Part shown: piece by piece, positions 1-12,419 of the stretch | Layout: each line of letters opens with the position of its first letter | Numbering within the stretch: position 1 is the stretch's first letter | NCBI GenBank assembly: GCA_964034945.1 | Contig: OZ035961.1 | Span: 10,966,001 to 11,030,000 of the forward strand | DNA: 64,000 nucleotides | Direction: 5' to 3' | DNA from: Chrysopilus asiliformis | Taxonomy: Eukaryota > Arthropoda > Insecta > Diptera > Rhagionidae | The notes under the pieces: generated by a model | Seen by the model: only the letters and a program-made list of their open reading frames with translations | Databases searched by the model: none | Told to the model about the DNA's origin: nothing | Program-made: the position numbers and the translations under genes

Positions 1-2546
1 GGACAACATTGAATCGCATATAGATATGCGGGCTTGGTCAGGATCTTTAAAACTTGATCTCATCAATACTACTGTGGATTTCTGTAGGATATTTGAGAAT
101 CGCACTCGTCTTTCTTACAATAAACTCTATAAGCTGTTGATTTTAGATTTTGTAAGAAATGCAACCGATTTTCCACTACACTGCCCAATACCAATTGTAT
201 GTTTTCCAATGATTTTGACAAATTTTGGCTAAACTAACATTTTTTCAAATATTTTTCCAGGGAAATTATTCGATCAAAAATTTCATATTTAATACGGATC
301 TTGTACCTCCAGTTATTGCAAAAGTAAATTTTTTCGTTTTACACTGGGCCAAAATAAACAAAATAATGCGTGGTAAAATTACAGCCCGTGGTGTTTGCCA
401 ACGGCAACGAAGTACAGTAAATTTTTGCAGCATAAAAGAAAACTAAATATGTGTACAATGGGTCATAATTTAATAAATATGCAATATGTTCGTTTCGGAC
501 ATCTTGTTTGCTTTCCTCAAACAAAATATAATTGAAATAGTAGATGGAATAGTAAAATTTTATAATAATAAGAATGAAAATAAGGTAAGTGTACCATAAT
601 TCTCAAAGAGCTTCCCATTATTTTGACACAGATTGCCCTTTTTTCACTATGCAATATTTTCCCATTTTTATAAGGAACTAGCTTGCATATCAGTCGTTGC
701 TGGGTTATAGTTTTTTTTTGAAAATGTTTCTGTTTGTTCCAAAAAAAAACACGAGAAATAACTGAGAAAGAAAAAAAACGCAGTACCTCCCATTTCGAAT
801 TTTGAAATTCTAACAACAGATTCGTGATTAGAAACTCCGAAAATCCCCTAATAACCTTATTCGTTACTAAAAACCCCCGAATAACATTTCTCTTAACATG
901 CAGGTCTCATGGCAAAAATCAATGTTTTAAAACACCAATCCCCTACCCACCCCCGTATTTACCCCCTCTCTGAGCACCTGCGACGTAAGATGAATCTGTG
1001 TGGAAAATTTCATGGCAATTGGTTTAGTGGTTCGGGAGATACAGTAATGAGTCAATGTTATTTGATTTTTTTATATAAATAAATCCCACCCGTTTTCCAG
1101 CGTAATTTAAATTCAAAATTTCTTATTTAATAAAAAAACATTGTTGTATGTATTTATGCCAGAAATTCTAAGAAAGGAAAACATCCCACACGAAGTAAAT
1201 CCTAAAAATGCTATAAATTATCCTTAATATCTATTTTTTCTTTGAAATGATGACATTTTTGGAAATCTTCCCACCATTTCTGGAAAAATCCTAATCCGTT
1301 AATTAATTCAACATCACTTCCCTACGATTCTGATTTTCTAACGTTGTTTTTTTTTTGCGATTTCGACTTTATTGGAATGACTAAGCACCGAAACTATCGA
1401 AAAATCCAGAAAGATGAATCAAATTTCAAGGAATTATGTTCACATCGGACACAAGTCAAGAGTGGATAATAAAATATATTCTCATCGACCATTGCCTAAC
1501 TAATCTCTTACAACCATTCTGTTGGGCCTACGCACTGCGAATACATTGATCCCATCCTGTATAAGATATATTGAAAAAGAGTCCCCAACATATCTCGATA
1601 AAAGGATCCCAATGTCTTGGTTTCTGAGAAAAATTATACCGTCTCGATCGATATGTGAATGGCGATTGTGTGTCTGTCGCCTTCTTGACACATTCTTAAG
1701 CTGAGCTCTGTGACTTTGTCTAGGATTTTTTTTATACATACAAAAGCCCATTCTACACTATCTGTACAAATGGTAAGATGATGTGGCGAGATAACCTTGG
1801 TAGATTTTCTTCAGGGGCACAACAATTGATGCTTGATCTGGAAGCTAGCAAACGATTCTTGTTTTGTAATTAATGTCACTAAATCTCTGTTATTCACATA
1901 TATTATGTCGTTGAAATGATATAAATTTTTTACATTAAAAAAAGATCAAATGATAAAAAAAAACAAATGCAAAAGACACATCGACGGGTGTCCTTGAGAA
2001 ATTTACATACGAGTACACGCATGTTCGTTTTTTATTTCCCGATTTTATTTGAACTTAGACTTTTTCCGTTTGCCAGAATCCCTTATCAGACAATCGTTTT
2101 ATTATTCAAGCATAATCATACAGGCGGCTACTTTGGAAAAGAAATCTTTTTCCGTTTTCTTCTTATTTTCCTAATACAGCTTTAGATTTAGCCTATAGTT
2201 TTTCCTTTTACAAAATTTTTCACAGGAACTCACTAGTTTTATATTTATGGACTCCAAGTTACAGTCGAACCTCGAATAAACCTTGAAAAGCAAAAATTTC
2301 TTAATATTCTAAACCAATTCCATAACCACGCTTTTCATATCGAAACATGTTTTTCCAACTTCTTAAAATAGTATTTTCTGCAAGACACTTCTATGATTTT
2401 TTAAGACTTTTTTTTAAATTTAAATACAAATAATTCTCGTGTAACGAAGAAGTTAGTTTCTGGAAAAATGTCGCGGTATGTAAATTCCGGTCAGACCCAA
2501 AAGACATTTCAAATTTTGGCGAGTGCGTCATGACAAAACTTCGTAA
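1..2546. other. Gene-free AT-rich stretch
   Basis: No exon, RNA gene or recognisable domain was seen. Around 950-1060 there is text resembling decayed interspersed repeats (a phrase about a base-poor pyrimidine tract followed by TTTCATGGCAATTGGTTTAGTGGTTCGGGAGATA), the sort of sequence found inside insect Helitron-type repeats. The 60-100 codon open frames here match nothing I know and overlap on opposite strands. Confidence 0.5.
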
Positions 2547-2840
2547 GAGAAAAACCGTGTTAGGGAAAGACCGTGTTAGGGAAAAACCGCGTTCGAGCAC
2601 AGCTGCGTTAATGAAAAACCGTGTCAAGGCATCGTTAAAACCAAATTAGAGTGAAACCGCGTTACATAAAAACCACTTTAAAGCGAAACCGTGCTTCAGA
2701 TAAACCACGTAACAGCGAAGCTGCATAAGAGCGAAACTACATTAGAGCAAAACTACATTAGAGCGAAACTGCGTTAGTGCGAGACCGCGTTAAAAGGAAA
2801 TTGCGTCAGAGCGAAACCGCATTGAACCGTAATTGCGTTA
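2547..2840. repeat. 16-bp minisatellite, about 18 degenerate units
   Basis: The stretch divides into 16-bp units of the form GAGCGAAACYGCGTTA. Successive units start at 2547, 2563, 2579, 2595 and 2611, then from 2649 to 2825 every 16 bp. A single 22-bp unit at 2627-2648 breaks the register. Units differ at 2-6 positions, so the array is old. It abuts a LINE carboxy-terminal fragment on the minus strand, in the position of that element's 3' untranslated region or tail, so it may have begun as a LINE tail that expanded. Confidence 0.85.
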
Positions 2841-2867
2841 AAAGAGGATGCGTAATCTATTTCGATG

Positions 2868-2987
2868 CTACAACCGGTTTGCAGTCTTGACCTGCCACGA
2901 TGTCTGGTTCCGGTCATGTGCCGATGCCGTCCAGTTTTGCAATCTAAACTTCTCCGCGACTTGGTCAACCCAGTCTTGCCATCTAAA
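2868..2987 (-). pseudogene. LINE reverse transcriptase C-terminal remnant
   Basis: Read on the minus strand, about 39 codons stay open and end in TAG at 2870-2868. The peptide begins RWQDWVDQVAEKFRLQNWTA and continues SAHDRNQTSWQVKTANRL. This matches the usual C-terminal end of insect non-LTR reverse transcriptases, a form like RWxDxVxxDLxxLxxxNWxxxAxDRxxWR. Everything upstream (endonuclease, polymerase) is missing, so this is a 5'-truncated dead copy. The 16-bp minisatellite follows directly downstream of the stop. The family assignment rests on the motif pattern only; the clade is not determined. Confidence 0.6.
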
Positions 2988-2990
2988 TTT

Positions 2991-5813
2991 AGATTTATAT
3001 GTATATATTTTTCAAGATATGTCTATCCAGAAATGTGTTTTCATTTTTAGATTGAGAATTCCATAATAATTTTTTTTTGTTCTGAAGTTTTCCCCTTAGT
3101 TTATTTAATTAAGAAATACAGAAACCCACTTTTAAGGGTTTTATTTTGCTCGATAGTTTCAAATAATAAATTTCAAAACGAAGTAAAAAAAAAGTCCACA
3201 GTTGCGCAAAATTTCATTTCTTTGAAGCATTTTATTCGAGAAACTTTACTGTATTTTTGATTATCAAATGATATATACGAAAACTTGTCATCATCAATTC
3301 TACTTCAGTAAGACTGAAGAAACTTCTAAACTATTCCTCAGAAGGAAAAGAATTTTCAGTATTTTTCCCTTCGTTTGCGAATTTTATGATTTTGACGAAA
3401 GAAAAAAAACTCCCATATTTGGAAACATTGTGCTGAAACTTGCGTCATGCAAGAAGAGAAATAAATCAACTTCAATTCCTCGCTTCAATTACATTTGAGA
3501 AGTTTTTCCTTTGCGTGCGAATCGAAGGCAAACAAATAACATGGGTTTCCTTTTCCATTTTGGTTCTATTATCAACAAAAAAAATTTCGAATCGATGAGA
3601 AACTGATTTACTTCCTGCTGGCTGTGGTTACCACATCCTGGCTACCAGCACCAATTCACAGCAAATAAATGTAAGAATTTTATTTCAAGGATTCTTACTG
3701 ATTATTATTTTCGAGATAGGCGTGGTGAGAAAATCCGTTTCGCTTCTACCTTTCCCTTCAATCACTTATAAATATTATGAAAATATTCGTCCTGTTCCAG
3801 GACGACGCAAAAAGAAGGCACCACAAGATTGTGTGTTTTGTTTTGAGAACTTTAGGAGCCAAAATTGCCAACGATTTGCACGTGTGGCAAGCAGCAGGTG
3901 AATCCCAATTAGAGATAAAATGTTTTGCTTCGATTCGCGAAAGGTTATTGTCTCCCACCGACCGCCGACTCTTACTAAAAACGAACCCATTTGAATGGAA
4001 GGAATTTCTGATACTTTCGTACAAACAAAGTCATTACTCTTCCTGATGGATTCTATCTGTGTGACATGTATGTCTGCAAAGGCGGTATGGATAGAGTTTT
4101 GGATAAACGAAGATGTTGCTGACAAATTAGATTTCTTAAGAAATTGCCGCATAAGTTCATTGAACAGAAAATTTAGCGATGCTATCAAATATTGTTTCTT
4201 GCTGTGTTGAATAGGGTTTGTGTTATAAAAAAAAACTTTCAGGAAAAGAAATCTCGTGTGTGTTTTTTTTTTTGCATTTTTCATGTTTTTCTTCAAAGAT
4301 TCCTAGTAGCTTTAGGCGCGTGTTAACAAAATATCAACTTCCCTGACAACTTGAAAGTGAAGTTAATATTTCATTTTGTTGTTTATTGGATTAGACAAAC
4401 CACGGATTTCATTTTGTCTGGCAATGAAAAAAAAATCCAAAGTTTGATGAACTCATTCATTTCCTTGAATTTTCCATGGCAATTTACTTAAATTCGAAGT
4501 GATAAATCGATGTTTCCACTGATGGCATGTAAATTTATGTTTAATGCATAATATGGGCATAAATCGAATTTTACAGCTAAATACCTTCAATATTCTTCAA
4601 ATGCAATAAAATAATAATTTTTCCGTCTGTTTCGTCGTTCCATGCTCAATTTATCTTCTAATCTTCCTCTCAATAAATTTTCCTTTAATGTTGGACCCAC
4701 ACATTCTTTACTCAACATAAACGCAAGTTGAACGCAATATGTCGTGAAATTTGATCAAGAAAAGAAATATTCACAGCATCCCAGGCGAAAAAATTATGTG
4801 AAAATTGAAAAGGGTCTCCTATAATGTCGTCATTTACATCGCCAAATGTCGAATCAATTATAAAAATTTGTTGTGTGACATTGGCATTCGGTGCGTGCGT
4901 TTATTGCTCTTTAGGTTCTTCACACTGAAATAATAATAAAAAACTGTTGGCAAGGACACTCAATCGCATAACATACTGTTGAAATTATATCGAGAAAGAA
5001 GTCGCATAAATTTCCAATTTTCCCAAAAGGCAATGATTTTGCTCTGGTGATTCAAAGTACAATGACAGGCGTTTTTTTTTCGTTTATTGACATAATGTGC
5101 TTGTATGTATTTTTCATTAATTTTTGATCGAAATTTTTGTGATAAAAATACCATTGAAATTTAAAAAAAAACGGTTTTCCTAGAAAAAATTTTTGTACTT
5201 TAAAGTTGGAATTAATCTTATTAAGTAGAAGCTTTACTTTGCGTCACAAATTTTTGAGAAGAGAAAATTAATTGCGTAGGAAGGTGGAAAAGTTTTCGCT
5301 CTAACATGGGGTTGCTAGATACTCTGATCATAACTGGAAGTTATATATTTTCATTAAAGTTTTTTTTTGAGTTGAATCCATAGAAGCCAAATATTTACAA
5401 CTAGAAAGTTACAATACATCTTATTTTATTTAAGATAAAATTATTTAAGAAAAAAATCATAACATTGATACCATCCTTTTTTGCAGGCGCTCATTGCAAT
5501 GGTAAAGGAAATTGGGGTTTTTGAAACATAAAAAACCTGTACGATAGCGCCCACACAGGGACTATCAGTAAAAAAGGGGCTATCAGTAAAATATTTCAAG
5601 CTAATTATCGCTTTTCCGAATCCCCCCACTCCCCCGTTGCCAAGCTTTTGCGGATTTTTTGAATCAAATTAAATACCGCCGGCGTGAAATTAGCTCAGAC
5701 CCCCGTCACCATTAAAAAATAATGTATTTTATAGAGCAAATAGAAGTAGAATGCGATGCGCACTCTCATACCGATTTTCATGTGTTTCAATAACACAAAT
5801 AGCCAGTTAGTCT
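2991..5813. other. Gene-free stretch
   Basis: No supported gene. The longest open frame of the window lies here on the minus strand (3775-4296, 173 codons), with another open frame opposite it on the plus strand. Neither shows a known domain, signal peptide or coherent splice structure, so both are treated as chance. Local base composition at 3780-4050 is richer in G+C than its surroundings, so a decayed element cannot be excluded. Confidence 0.4.
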
Positions 5814-5814
5814 G

Positions 5815-5928
5815 TTAGTCTGTTAGTCTGTTAGTCTGTTAGTCTGTTAGTCTGTTAGTCTGTTAGTCTGTTAGTCTGTTAGTCTGTTAGTCTGTTAGTC
5901 TGTTAGTCTGTTAGTCTGTTAGTCTGTC
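5815..5928. repeat. 8-bp satellite (GTTAGTCT)n
   Basis: About 14 nearly identical copies of the 8-mer GTTAGTCT run in perfect register, ending in a variant CTGTCAG. The flank after it (tctcaaaaactaatagagct) has the style of the TCTGTC-core elements elsewhere in this window, which carry a tandem core followed by a conserved arm ending in a query-like phrase. A decayed relative of the same 8-mer appears at 47474-47600. This is probably the core of a third family of core-repeat elements. Confidence 0.9.
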
Positions 5929-8900
5929 AGTACAAGATTTCTCAAAAACTAATAGAGCTGAAGACATGACATTTTACAGGCATATTTGGTCTTGAAATGG
6001 GAAGATCCTATCAACTTCTGGTGGAAATCCGTTAACTGGAAGTAACCAAAACTACGGAGTTTTCGGTAGTCTTATATATGACAAAAATTGGAGACAATAA
6101 AATTTTCTACATCTCTATCCTTTACCAGATGAAGCCGTTATCGAGAAATACCGTTATTTAATAAAACTCCGTTTTTTGCCATTATGTCGAAAAATAACGA
6201 GGTTTTGACCGGTCAATTCATGAGAATTTTATCTTTTACAATTACCCGCTATCTTTTACCGTTATCGAGATATTTCAAATTTTGTGAAATCAATATCCAT
6301 ATTTTTTTAATATTTTAGCTAATATTTTATTTGTTGTGTTATAGTGTAAATTGTGCAGAAACGTAGATTTTGTATAAGAAACTCATGTGTTGTTCACATC
6401 ACATATTTTATTATATTTTTAGCACACTTTAAAAGCTTGTTTTAAATTAATGTTATTTATTTTTTTGAGAATTTTTCAAAATTCTTACATTCGAGACTTT
6501 GCACGATGGTTGATTCGATTTGGACAAAATTGCGTATGGCGGCTGCCATTTTTTCTGTATTGGAACACTAAAAATTATTTTCCGAAGTACTTTCATTTGA
6601 AACCCCAAACGATATATTTAAATATGTGTACAAAATGTTAAGTCGACTTGAGTGGAAGTGGGTTAAAATTAGATTACAAGATTTGACCCTAACATACAAA
6701 CAAACAACTGAAACTAAATAAAAGTTGGTAGTGAGATTCAAGGATACCCCATGGTCAATGTAAAATGCACCAAATGAGATCAAACATTATTGAATTAAGT
6801 TTCATTATTGGTAAACAATAAAGGCACATCAACTTTTATCCATTTGATACATTCTACTTAAACTATTAACCTAAATACTTGAATTTGTACATAAATAGCT
6901 ACTCCAGATAAATTCCAAATATTTGAATAGGACTAAACCGACTACTCCCAGTACACAAATACTTAAGATTCTGAACAGATTCGATTCAGTTCTCGTCTTA
7001 TATATGTTTCGTTTATACTTAACGTATTTTCACCGAGTGTATAACAGTCGAAAGCCAATTTTCCCCTAAAAAAAATACAACAAAAATTCCCATTTTCTGT
7101 TATTCTTCCCTTGATTTGAATTAGACGAAATGTAGATGTTGTCTAGCAAGACCTTGGTGTGAGAATGATGGAATTTCTTGCATGCCATCACGTTCGCGTT
7201 TCGTTGCTCGCTTATATTCTTGATTTGTCCAAAGGCAATCATCATGAATGGAGCTAAAATTCTAGGAATGAAATCAAAATCCAAAGAGAAGGAAAGTTAT
7301 TTAAGTTTAACTGAATTTCCATAAAGAATTGTCCGTTTATGGTCTACTGACATCCAAGTTGTTGACATATAAAATCGGAAAAAAGAAAGTAAAAGAAAAT
7401 TAAAGGATAATAAAAGCAGGGGCTAGTTTTAATATGAAATATAGTCGGAGATGAATGAGAAAAACCTTTTGTTACCAGATATCAATTCACGGAAAATTGT
7501 ATTTTTCCTATGGCATATTCCCTCAGAAGACATCCCCAAAATTTCAGGCCAATCGGTGGAGTCATTTTTCAGATAAAGTTATCTTTAAAAGGCGAGTAAC
7601 GAAAGGGTTTTTTTTTATCCGTAAAACACGTCACGCTAGTTTTAAAACCCCCTTGCATCTAACCAATTTTTTGCGATTTTTTGATATGCATCTTAGTACC
7701 GCTATCACAATGGGATATTTTATGGACAGCCCTAAGTTTTTCCACTCTGTTTTTCTCGAAAACGGTTCGAGATATCGAAAGACAGGACAGTGAAACTTGT
7801 ATTTTTCTGATTTTTTTGTTTTATTTCCTAAAATTTCAATACTTGGTCCTGGTTTTGATGGAAGAATTTCAAAAATTTTAATCACATTTTCTGAGTTTAA
7901 GGGGACCGACATTCTTTTGGTACTAGAGTAATGTGAAAAACTCTATTTTGGTCGAAAATAAATAAATAGTAAGAACTTTTTCAAATATACAGGAAATATC
8001 GTATTATCATCGGAGTATCATGCGTCGATGGAGTGTTCTGATCAAAGTTTTTCATGAGACCTCCCCCTTCCTCTACAACCCCCTGCCTCATCAAATTACT
8101 ACCTCACCACATTTTCTAGGTTGAAAATTTGGTGGATTCACAGAAATCTCAAACACTTCGGTTACAATGAAAATTCGCTAGAAAAGATATATTATGGCCT
8201 ATAAACTTCTGAACCAATTGAGCTGCGATTTTATACCATGCATTTTGAGGTAAAAAATATATAAAATAATTCACAATGCATGCATTTTTTCTGTCAGAAT
8301 TTTTAAAAATGCGTCCCCCCCCCCCTCTCCTTCTTTTGTAGTCGTAAATTCTCCATAGTTACTTCAGTTCCTTGTATTATTGTTTGGAGTCCATAAATCA
8401 CCGAAATTTTCCCAAAGACTGTTTCAAATTTTCAAAATTATTTTTCTTATCAATATTCCTATATTCCTTCTTCTCGTGTTTATGCACTCTTATCTGGGTT
8501 GCACTGTGTTGACTAACAACAAAAAAAAAACCGAGATCCTATTACACAAGAAATCGCATTTATGGACTTTGGCGTATGTTGACACAGTCAGGACTCAAGA
8601 GATAAACTTTCAAAGCATTATTCATGCATAAATGCTTTTCAAGTTGACGAAATGAAATTGAAAAAAAACCAAACTTTGGCGAATTTAATATGAATATATA
8701 ATTCAAAAACATTTATATGAAGAAAAAGTCGAAAAAATGAGATTTCTGGGTTCATTTTATTACATTAGTTTAAAGGCGATTTTAAAAACTTTTTTTTTCA
8801 GTCTTTCTTTGGGCCAGTTCATATTGAAAAGTCGGCTCAGCCCCCATGAAATTAGATTTTCAAGGTTTGTTTGATGTCCCCATGAAATTCTCTTCAATTT

Positions 8901-11900
8901 CCATTCTGTCGCATAACGACAAAAGCAACACTCTCTGGTACAGATAAAGCGTTTTTCCTTAATGAAAATCAGCCGCATAATGTCGAAAGGAAAATGTAAA
9001 GAATTTTCAAGAAATTATTTTTTTCTTCACTTTAATTTCATTTATGAAAAGCGTTTTTCTCCTTTTTCTCATGTTTTCCCATCAATTTATTTTTCTCATT
9101 CTGCTTTGATTCTTTTTGATGATTGTTTTTTGTTCGTATTTTATTGAAAAGAAACGATAGTCACGTGCTATAAGGACACCTTCTTCCTGATCAGCGGAAA
9201 TCCATTTAATCTATTGTCGACGAGCGGAATAATTGATTGATACTCACTTGAAGAGGAAAAACCCTTTTCACCAGAGTGACCTAGTTTCACACTTATCCCT
9301 AATTGATATTTGCTGAAGAAAAATCTTTTATCAAAAGATTGAATGCCGGTAGGATATCCAGATGGGTCACGGTAGAGGACATCAAAACAAAAGACCATAC
9401 CTTCGTTTTGTGAATAATTTAAAATATCAATATGGAATCTCCTTGGATTTAGTTTACTCTACTAATGGAATTTATCCCTATAAATGAAAATGAATTTTCT
9501 TTTGATTTAATATTCGTCAATATCTGCTAAGTACTTCTTAACTTGGAAAACTTTTCAGTGCTGGAAAAACTCTTCTGAGTTGATGTTTGTTAAATTTAAT
9601 TAAACATTTAACACAACCAATAAAAAAATCAGAATCTTTTGATTCAAAAATCTCTTTCTTCACTCTCTATGGAATTATCTGATTCGTCTCAACTTCGTAC
9701 TATAATTAATACTGGCGAGTCAAAGTCCACAAAACTTTTCAATTAGCCAAGTTAAAGCCGACATTTTTAAAATGTGTACTCACAGCTTAAGTTATTTTCA
9801 TAAACATAAATTAATCTCTTTTCACGTGCCTCCTTTCAAATTTTTATACTCGAGAAATTTAATTTTCTAATGTCTATCTTTAAGATGGTCTACAACAAAC
9901 TCTTAATCAATATTTATGTTGGCAGAAAGTAATGTCACATTTCTTTACCATTCAAAATATAAATTTCCTCAGGGGTCTTAAAAACAACAATTGTAGACGG
10001 AAAATGATTCCGGAAAATTCCGTGGTAGTTTGATGCTAATATTGAAAATTTCATCAAAATTACATTAATGGTTGATGAAATAGCGGGAGAGGGGGTTATA
10101 GATAAGATTTGAGTTGTCAAAATTGTTTTTTTTTGACAATGCTAGAAATCGGATTAAAATACATTCAGAACTAACAAGAGAGGGATTCCTGGAGAGGAGA
10201 CCAAGTAGAAATGTTTAATAGAGAAGCAGCTGGCTTTAATTTAGTTCCAAAAGCAAACCTTGGGAGGGGGTTGGGGGGGGGGGGTTTAATTTGCCTGGCG
10301 ATGAAAGTAAAATCCAGATTGCATAAAGGCGGTGTCAAGAAAGACATCTTTAGTCAATCGTGTAACGTAAGCTCCCCCCCCCCCCCCCCCGGTCCTATTG
10401 TTAAAAAAAACATGCGAAAATGGTGTCATTACTTTAACGTACACCTTATTTTTAATATTTTAATGCCAATTATAAATGTTTACTATCATAAAGCAAGGGC
10501 AATAGCATCTACTAAGCTACATAGATTTGCTAAAAAATTAAAGTCAAGATTGAAGTCAACACGGTGACGGCTGGAATCTATCCCACTAATGAATTCAGTG
10601 CACGTGGAAAAAATCCTTTCATCACCCAATGAGAAAAGCTCCATTTGACTACAGTCATGGTTCCCTTGGCCATTGAGCACGGATACTTTCTGATGCCAAT
10701 AGAAAAACCTCCCCTAGAATAGTCGTTGGCGCTGTACGCTTTTCCATTCCCATGGGCACTCAATGAAGTGTATATAGGAAAATGGTGAAGCGATTCCGCC
10801 CCCTTTCGATACCCTGGAGAGACATTTGTGTACTATAATTTTAGTAGATCGAATTAATCCTTTTTTGTTACTCGACGTTAAGCTAACCGAAGCAAATATC
10901 CGTGAATTATATCAAAGTGCTATCCTGAAATGTGTCTTTCGTGTGCTTTCCAGTCAATGAATGAAAGTAAAATAGAGGAAAATTTTCCAATAGGCTAGCA
11001 AGGTTAAGGGCGATTAGCAGGTCCATCACGTAGGTATTGACAATTAGGCGGTAATTGATTGTGCCACCATAAAATTGACGAAATTTCCAATGGTTTGAAC
11101 TCGTGTTTGATAAATAATTACGATTAAAAATGATTTTTTGCAGAAGAACATTTCTGGTGTGAAATCGCTTTTTGCTACCTGAATTTTGAGAAAATTTGTA
11201 AACCAAATTTTCATCAATACTTAGAAAAGAAATTTAATATCTAATCGTTAGTAAAGTTTTTGCAAAAAATTTCGATCTATTTTTACCAAAAAGAATATGA
11301 TTAAAAAAATATTTCCGCACTATTTTGGTGATAAAATCTTTTCTAGCATAAAATCGTTTCCCATTCCTAGCATATGTGCATGCTTTGAAGCTTATCTTTT
11401 TCAACAGTAATGTCTCGTATTTAAGCAGAACAGCGGACTAAGAAAATATGCGCCGCAGGCGATATTTTTAATGATGCGATGTAACATAACATTTTTGATG
11501 GGAAATGTGCCGCAGGTGAAATTTTTCAGCTGTTCAGGGTAAAATAGACATTTAAATTAAAAGCTAAGCGAAGAGTAATTATTTTTTTTGTGTCTTCTCA
11601 CTTTTTTGAAAAATATGACGCGCACCGCCCCAAGATATACTTTGTCGCTTTCCTCATTTGCCCTCTCCTGCCCCCTCCTTTTGTTTTGACACTCCCCCAG
11701 ATTTGCCGCTGTTCGAACTGGGCGCCCATAAATCTAATTTGCTGCCTCAGATTTGCCGCTCTGGGACAATGCCCAGATCACGCCCTCTAAATCTGCTTCA
11801 GGTTCTATTTACTGTCAAAAATTTAAGGCCAACGTTTCAAAGCGATTTTCATTGCTTTTAAGCAATCTAATGCCGCGTGAACCACCCATGTGTTCATGGT

Positions 11901-12360
11901 TGACGGTCAATGCTTTTTTAGTTGATAGTGTTGGTTATTTCGCAACATCATCTCTCTTTCTATCTCTCCTTTTTGTTTTTTCTATTTCTAACTGGCTCTC
12001 TCTTTTTATCTCTATTTCTCTCTGTATACCTCTTTGTTTCTCGTATGAGGGTGGATTTGTGTGGGCGGGTGTGCGTTAAAATCTTCAAAAACTGTTTCCA
12101 CAAAGAGAACTTTAACCGATTTTGACCCGGATTTTTACAATTCAAACCATATTAAAAACGATTTTGAAATTTAATTTTGATGTATGGGAAAGTTATGCAA
12201 AATCATATTCTATATCACCGATTTTTTTTTTTTTTGTTCAAAAACTCGATTTTTTAATAGTCTGAGAAAAAAATTTCCTGTTCGGAAACTGCTTCAAAAT
12301 GTAGGAAAATTTGCCTTATTTAAAAAATATCGTTAAAACTAAGAATGTATGGATAAGAAC
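5929..12360. other. Gene-free, repeat-poor stretch
   Basis: No gene is supported. Homopolymer runs occur at 10273-10284 (12 G) and 10374-10390 (17 C). Three short pieces around 11448, 11507 and, much further on, 32069-32140 share the phrase GCCGCAGG followed by an A/T tract, probably shards of one old repeat. Open frames of 60-118 codons have no recognisable domain. Confidence 0.4.
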
Positions 12361-12417
12361 GCGAAAAAAACGATTAAAAAAATTTATTTCATGAATTTTT
12401 TTAATCGTTTTTTTCGC
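12361..12417. repeat. Perfect 24-bp hairpin
   Basis: The arm at 12361-12384 is the exact reverse complement of 12394-12417, with a 9-nt loop. The arm is a GCG followed by an A7 run, CGATT and an A7 run, so it is low in complexity but exact over 24 bp. It may be the relic of a foldback element or a product of an inverted duplication. Confidence 0.85.
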
Positions 12418-12419
12418 TT

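Noticed and set aside
3789..3895. Plus-strand reading with PQDCVFCFEN, ending at CAGCAG|GTGAAT, recalling the CVFC start of a Nanos zinc finger
   Set aside because: After CVFC the Nanos pattern is absent (no spaced His/Cys, no second knuckle). The resemblance is four residues only.
3775..4296. 173-codon minus-strand open frame, the longest in the window
   Set aside because: No domain, no signal peptide, competing open frames on the opposite strand, and no coherent splice context.
5815..5928. CRISPR array
   Set aside because: The 8-bp units are contiguous without spacers, and the sequence is animal nuclear DNA.
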